A stretch of DNA of 64,000 nt from Cepaea nemoralis. Lineage: Eukaryota > Mollusca > Gastropoda > Stylommatophora > Helicidae. The stretch covers positions 248,001 to 312,000 of the forward strand of contig JACEFZ010016116.1 in NCBI GenBank assembly GCA_014155875.1, written 5' to 3'. Made by a program: the position numbers and the translations under genes. Shown one piece after another: positions 58,301 to 64,000 of this stretch (positions within the stretch are counted from its first letter, which is position 1; every line of letters begins with the position of its first letter). The notes beneath the pieces were generated by a model. The model ran no database searches, was not told the origin of the DNA, and was given only the letters and a program-made list of their open reading frames with translations.

Positions 58301-61300
58301 CTGTACTAATATCTGTACTGACACTGTACTAATATCTGTACTGACACCTGCACTAATATCTGTACTGACACCTGCACTAATATCTGTACTGTCACCTGTA
58401 CTAATATCTGTACTGACACCTGTACTAATATCTGTACTGACACCTGCACTAATATCTGTACTGTCACCTGCACTAATATCTGTACTGCACCTGACTAATA
58501 TCTGTAGCACCTGTACTAATATCTGTACTGACACCTGTACTAATATCTGTACGTCCCTGACGACACCTGCACTAATATCTGTATGCACCTGTACTAATAT
58601 CTGTACTGACACCTGCACTAATATCTGTACTGACACCTGTACTAATATCTGTACTGACACCTGTACTAATATCTGTACTGACACCTGCATAATGATCTGT
58701 ACTGTACCTTACTGACACCTGTACTAATAGCTGTACTGACACCTGTACTAATATCTGTACTGACACCTGTACTAATATCTGTACTGACACCTGCACTAAT
58801 ATCTGTACTGTATCTGTACTGCACCTGCACTAATATCTGTACTGACACCTACTAATATCTGTACTGTCACCTGTACTAATATCTGTACTGACACTTACTA
58901 ATATCTGTACTGACACCTGTACTAATATCTGTACTGACACCTGTACTAATATCTGTACTATATCTGTACTGACACCTGTACTAATATCTGTACTGACACC
59001 TGCACTAATATCTGTACTGACACCTTCACTAATATCTGTACTGTCACCTGTACTGACACCTGCACTAATATCTGTACTGACACCTGCACTAATATCTGTA
59101 CTGCACCTGTCTGACACCTGCACTAAATCTGTACTGACACTGTACTAATATCTGTACTGACACCACTAATATCGTACTATACTGTACTGACACCTGCACT
59201 AATATCTGTACTGACACCTGCACTAATATCTGTACTGACACCTGTACTAATATCTGTACTGACACCTACACTAATATCTGTACTGTCAACTGTACTGACA
59301 CCTGCACTAATATCTGTACTGACACCTGCACTAATATCTGTACTGTCACCTGTACTGACACCTGCACTAATATCTGTACTGACACCTGCACTAATATCTG
59401 TACTGACACCTACACTAATATCTGTACTGACACCTACACTAATATCTGTACTGACACCTGTACTAATATCTGTACAGTCATCTGTACTAATATCTGTACT
59501 GACACCTGCACTAATATCTGTACTGACACCTGCACTAATATCTGTACTGACACCTGTACTAATATCTGTACTGTCACCTGTACTAATATCTGTACTGACA
59601 CCTGCACTAATATCTGTACTGACACCTGTACTAATATCTGTACTGTCACCTGTACTAATATCTGTACTGACACCTGCACTAATATCTGTACTGACACCTG
59701 CACTAATATCTGTACTGACACCTGTACTAATATCTGTACTGACACCTGTACTAATATCTGTACTGACACCTGCACTAATATCTGTACTGACACCTACACT
59801 AATATCTGTACTGACACCTGCACTAATATCTGTACTGACACCTGTACTAATATCTGTACTGACACCTGTACTAATATCTGTACTGACACCTGTACTAATA
59901 TCTGTACTGACACCTGTACTAATATCTGTACTGACACCTGCACTAATATCTGTACTGTCACCTGTACTAATATCTGTACTGTCACCTGCACTAATATCTG
60001 TACTGTCACCTGTGCTAATATCTGTACGACACCTGTCACTAATATCTGTACTGACACCTGTACTAATATCTGTACTGTCACCTGTACTAATATCTGTACT
60101 GTCACCTGTACTGAACTACTAATATCTGTACTGTCACCTGTACTAATATCTGTACTGACACCTGTACTGACACCTACACTAATATCTGTACTGTCACCTG
60201 TACTGACACCTACACTAATATCTGTACTGTCACCTGTACTGACACCTGCACTAATATCTGTACGTCACCTGTACTAATATCTGTACTGACACCTGTACTA
60301 ATATCTGTACTGTCACCTGTACTAATATCTGTACTGATCACCTGCACTAATATCTGTACTGTCACCTTACTAATACTGTACTGACACCTGCACTAATATC
60401 TGTACTGTCACCTGTACTAATATCTGTACTGACACCTGCACTAATATCTGTACTGACACCTTGACTAATATCTGTACTGTCACCTGTACTGACACCTGCA
60501 CTAATATCTGTACTGTCACCTGTACTAATATCTGTACTGACACCTGTACTAATATCTGTACTGACACCTGTACTAATATCTGTACTGACACCTGTACTAA
60601 TATCTGTACTGACACCTGCACTAATATCTGTACTGACACCTGTACTAATATCTGTACTGACACCTGTACTAATATCTGTACTGACACCTGTACTAATATC
60701 TGTACTGACACCTGTACTAATATCTGTACTGACACCTGCACTAATATCTGTACTGACACCTGTACTAATATCTGTACTGTCACCTGTACTAATATCTGTA
60801 CTGACACCTGTACTAATATCTGTACTGACCACCTGTACTAATATCTGTACTGACACTGTACTATATCTGTACTGACACCTGCACTAATATCTTGTACTGT
60901 ACCACCTGTACTACTAATATCTGTACTGACACCTGCACTAATATCTGTACTGACACCTGACTAATAGTCTGTACTGACACTGCACTAATATCTGTACTGA
61001 CACCTGTACTAATATCTGTACTGTCACCTGTACTAATATCTGTACTGATCACCTGACACTAATATCTGTACGGTCACCTGTACTGATCACCTGCACTAAT
61101 ACTCGTACTGACACCTGTACTAATATCTGTACGTCACCTGTACTATATCTGTACTGACACCTGTACTAATATCTGTACTGACACCTGTACTATATCTGTA
61201 CTGACACCTGTACTAATATCTGTACTGACACCTGTACTATATCTGTACTGACACCTGTACTAATATCTGTACTGTCACCTGTACTAATATCTGTACTGAC

Positions 61301-64000
61301 ACCTGTACTAATATCTGTACTGGACACCTGACTAATATCTGTACTGACACCTGTACTAATATCTGTACTGACACCTGCACTAATATCTGTACTGACACCT
61401 GTACTAATATCGTACTGTCACTGTACGCACCTGCACTAATATCTGTACTGACACCTGCACTAATATCTGTACTGTCACCTGTACTGACACCTGCACTAAT
61501 ATCTGTACTGACACCTGCACTAATATCTGTACTGACACCTGCACTAATATCTGTACTGACACCTGCACTAATATCTGTACTGACACCTGCACTAATATCT
61601 GTACTGACACCTACACTAATATCTGTACTGACACCGGTACTAATATCTGTACAGTCATCTGTACTAATATCTGTACTGACACCTGCACTAATATCTGTAC
61701 TGACACCTACACTAATATCTGTACTGACACCTGCACTAATATCTGTACAGTCATCTGTACTAATATCTGTACTGACACCTGCACTAATATCTGTACTGAC
61801 ACCTGTACTAATATCTGTACAGTCATCTGTACTAATATCTGTACTGACACCTACACTAATATCTGTACTGACACCTACACTAATATCTGTACTGACACCT
61901 GCACTAATATCTGTACAGTCATCTGTACTAATATCTGTACTGACACCTACACTAATATCTGTACTGACACCTGCACTAATATCTGTACTGACACCTGCAC
62001 TAATATCTGTACTGACACCTGCACTAATATCTGTACTGACACCTGCACTAATATCTGTACTGACACCTGCACTAATATCTGTACTGACACCTGCACTAAT
62101 ATCTGTACTGACACCTGCACTAATATCTGCACTGCCACCAGTACTAATATCTGTACTGACACCTGCACTAATATCTGTACTGACACCTGCACTAATATCT
62201 GCACTGCCACCAGTACTAATATCTGTACTGACACCTACACTAATATCTGTACTGTCACCTGCACTAATATCTGTACTGACACCTGCACTAATATCTGTAC
62301 TGACACCTGCACTAATATCTGTACTGACACCTGCACTAATATCTGTACTGACACCTGCACTAATATCTGTACTGACACCTGCACTAATATCTGTACTGAC
62401 ACCTGCACTAATATCTGTACTGACACCTGCACTAATATCTGTACTGACACCTGTACTAATATCTGTACTGACACCTGCACTAATATCTGTACTGACACCT
62501 GCACTAATATCTGTACTGACACCTGCACTAATATCTGTACTGACACCTGCACTAATATCTGTACTGTCACCTGTACTAATATCTGTACTGACACCTGCAC
62601 TAATATCTGTACTGACACCTGCACTAATATCTGTACTGACACCTGCACTAATATCTGTACTGACACCTGCACTAATATCTGTACTGACACCTGCACTAAT
62701 ATCTGCACTGCCAACAGTACTAATATCTGTACTGACACCTGTACTAATATCTGCACTGCCACCAGTACTAATATCTGTACTGACACCTACACTAATATCT
62801 GCACTGCCACCAGTACTAATATCTGTACTGACACCTGTACTAATATCTGTACTGTCACTTGTACTAATATCTGTACAGTCACCTGTACTAATATCTGTAC
62901 TGTCACCTGTACTGTCACCTGTACTATCACCTGTACTAATATCTGTACTGTCACCTGCACTAATATCTGTACTGTCACCTGTACTGTCACCTGTACTAAT
63001 ATCTGTACTGTCACCTGTACTGTCACCTGTACTAATATCTGTACTGTCACCTGTACTAATATCTGTACTGTCACCTGTACTGTCACCTGTACTATCACCT
63101 GTACTAATATCTGTACTGTCACCTGCACTAATATCTGTACTGTCACCTGTACGTCACTGTACTATCACCTGTACTAATATCTGTACTGTCACTGTACTGT
63201 CACCTGTACTAATATCTGTACTGTCACCTGTACTAATATCTGTACTGTCATCTGTACTGTCACCTGTACTATCACCTGTACTAATATCTGTACTGTCACT
63301 TGTACTAATATCTGTACAGTCACCTGTACTAATATCTGTACTGTCACCTGTACTGTCACCTGTACTACACCTGCACTAATATCTGTACTGTCACCGCACT
63401 AATATCTGTACTGTCACCTGTACTGTCACCTGTACTATCACCTGTACTAATATCTGTACTGTCAACTGTACTGTCACCTGTACTAATATCTGTACTGTCA
63501 CCTGTACTAATATCTGTACTGTCACCTGTACTAATATCTGTACTGTCACCGTACTGTACTGTTACTAAATCTGTACTGTCACCTGTACTAATATCTGTAC
63601 TGACACCTGTACTAATATCTGTACTGATCACCTGTACTAATATCTGTACTGTCACCTGTACTAATATCTGTACGTCACCTGCACTAATATCTGTACTGTC
63701 ACCTGTACTAATATCTGTACTGTCACCTGTACTAATATCTGTACTGACACCTGTACTAATATCTGTACTGTCACCTGTACTGTCACCTGTACTAATATCT
63801 GTACTGTCACCTGTACTGTCACCTGTACTAATATCTATACTGACACCTGTACTAATATCTGTACTGTCACCTGTACTGTCACTGTACTGTCACCTGATAT
63901 CACGTACTATATCTGTACTGTCACCTGTACTCACGTATAATATGTACTGTCACCTGTACTGTCACCTGTACTAATATCTGTACTGTCACCTGCACTAATA
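52375..64000. repeat. 24-bp (12+12) minisatellite array running off the window end
   Basis: Two 12-bp half-units alternate: ACTAATATCTGT and ACTGTCACCTGC (or ACTGACACCTGT/C, ACTGTCACCTGT). Runs of only the first half-unit occur, as at 57,330-57,370 and 57,780-57,890. About 480 dimers are present. Being a multiple of 3 it opens long frames in both directions (LISVLSPA forward, VQILVQVT reverse), which are not genes. Up to about 57,640 the register is almost perfect; after that, single-base losses are frequent (58,100-59,200, 60,860-61,440, 63,150-64,000). A short GCCACCAGT variant cluster lies at 62,130-62,820. Confidence 0.96.

Overview
The window looks like nuclear DNA of an invertebrate animal. 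It holds a spliced GPCR-like gene with GT/AG introns, Penelope-like (PLE) and LINE retroelement fragments, and a tRNA-type SINE. A lophotrochozoan, perhaps a mollusc, is a guess from the GPCR and repeat style; nothing here fixes the taxon. No prokaryotic gene structure, rRNA gene or CRISPR array is present. By rough count more than 80% of the window is tandem repeat. The many very long open frames in it exist only because repeat units are a multiple of 3, or cycle through three open frames; they are not genes.

Layout. (1) 1-24,970: a 21-bp minisatellite (about 1,070 units) with higher-order repeats (about 77 units, 1,618 bp in the cleanest pair). It is interrupted twice, at 15,201 and 23,041, by near-identical 5'-truncated PLE copies that keep the GIY-YIG endonuclease domain. 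A 19-bp Tn5 mosaic end at 13,115-13,133 is almost certainly library adapter left in the assembly. (2) 24,971-27,713: decayed trinucleotide sequence, unassigned AT-rich DNA, a 201-bp direct repeat with an inverted terminus, and the 3' end of a LINE. (3) 27,714-49,679: a four-exon gene encoding TM1-TM4 of a class-A GPCR. I assembled it from intron-phase continuity and recognisable TM motifs. Its introns (about 12.9, 6.6 and 1.8 kb) are packed with minisatellites of 31/32, 14, 26, 34, 54, 37, 38, 30 and 29 bp, plus (ATG)n, (GAA)n, CA/TG/GA tracts, LINE fragments and SINEs. (4) 50,225-64,000: a chain of related arrays, (CATC)n then 36-bp, 13-bp, 12-bp and finally a 24-bp (12+12) array running off the end.

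The most interesting structure is around GPCR exon 3 (47,609-47,698). The last 24 coding bases and the donor site have been tandemly copied about 12 times into the intron, and 9 of the 12 copies keep the AG|GTAATC donor. On the other side, a roughly 89-unit, 37-bp array whose typical unit carries AG|GTGAGT and CAG|GT reaches to within about 20 bp of the exon's acceptor, and the acceptor itself aligns loosely to the repeat unit. Intron 2 also grows a 26-bp array starting about 10 bp after its donor. This suggests minisatellites seeded from, or at, splice junctions.

Limits: copy numbers in arrays this long are unreliable. Several stretches (about 16.44-16.65, 22.39-22.76, 57.64-61.45 and 63.1-64.0 kb) have dense single-base indels that look like unpolished consensus. 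No database search was possible, so family names rest on motif recognition only.
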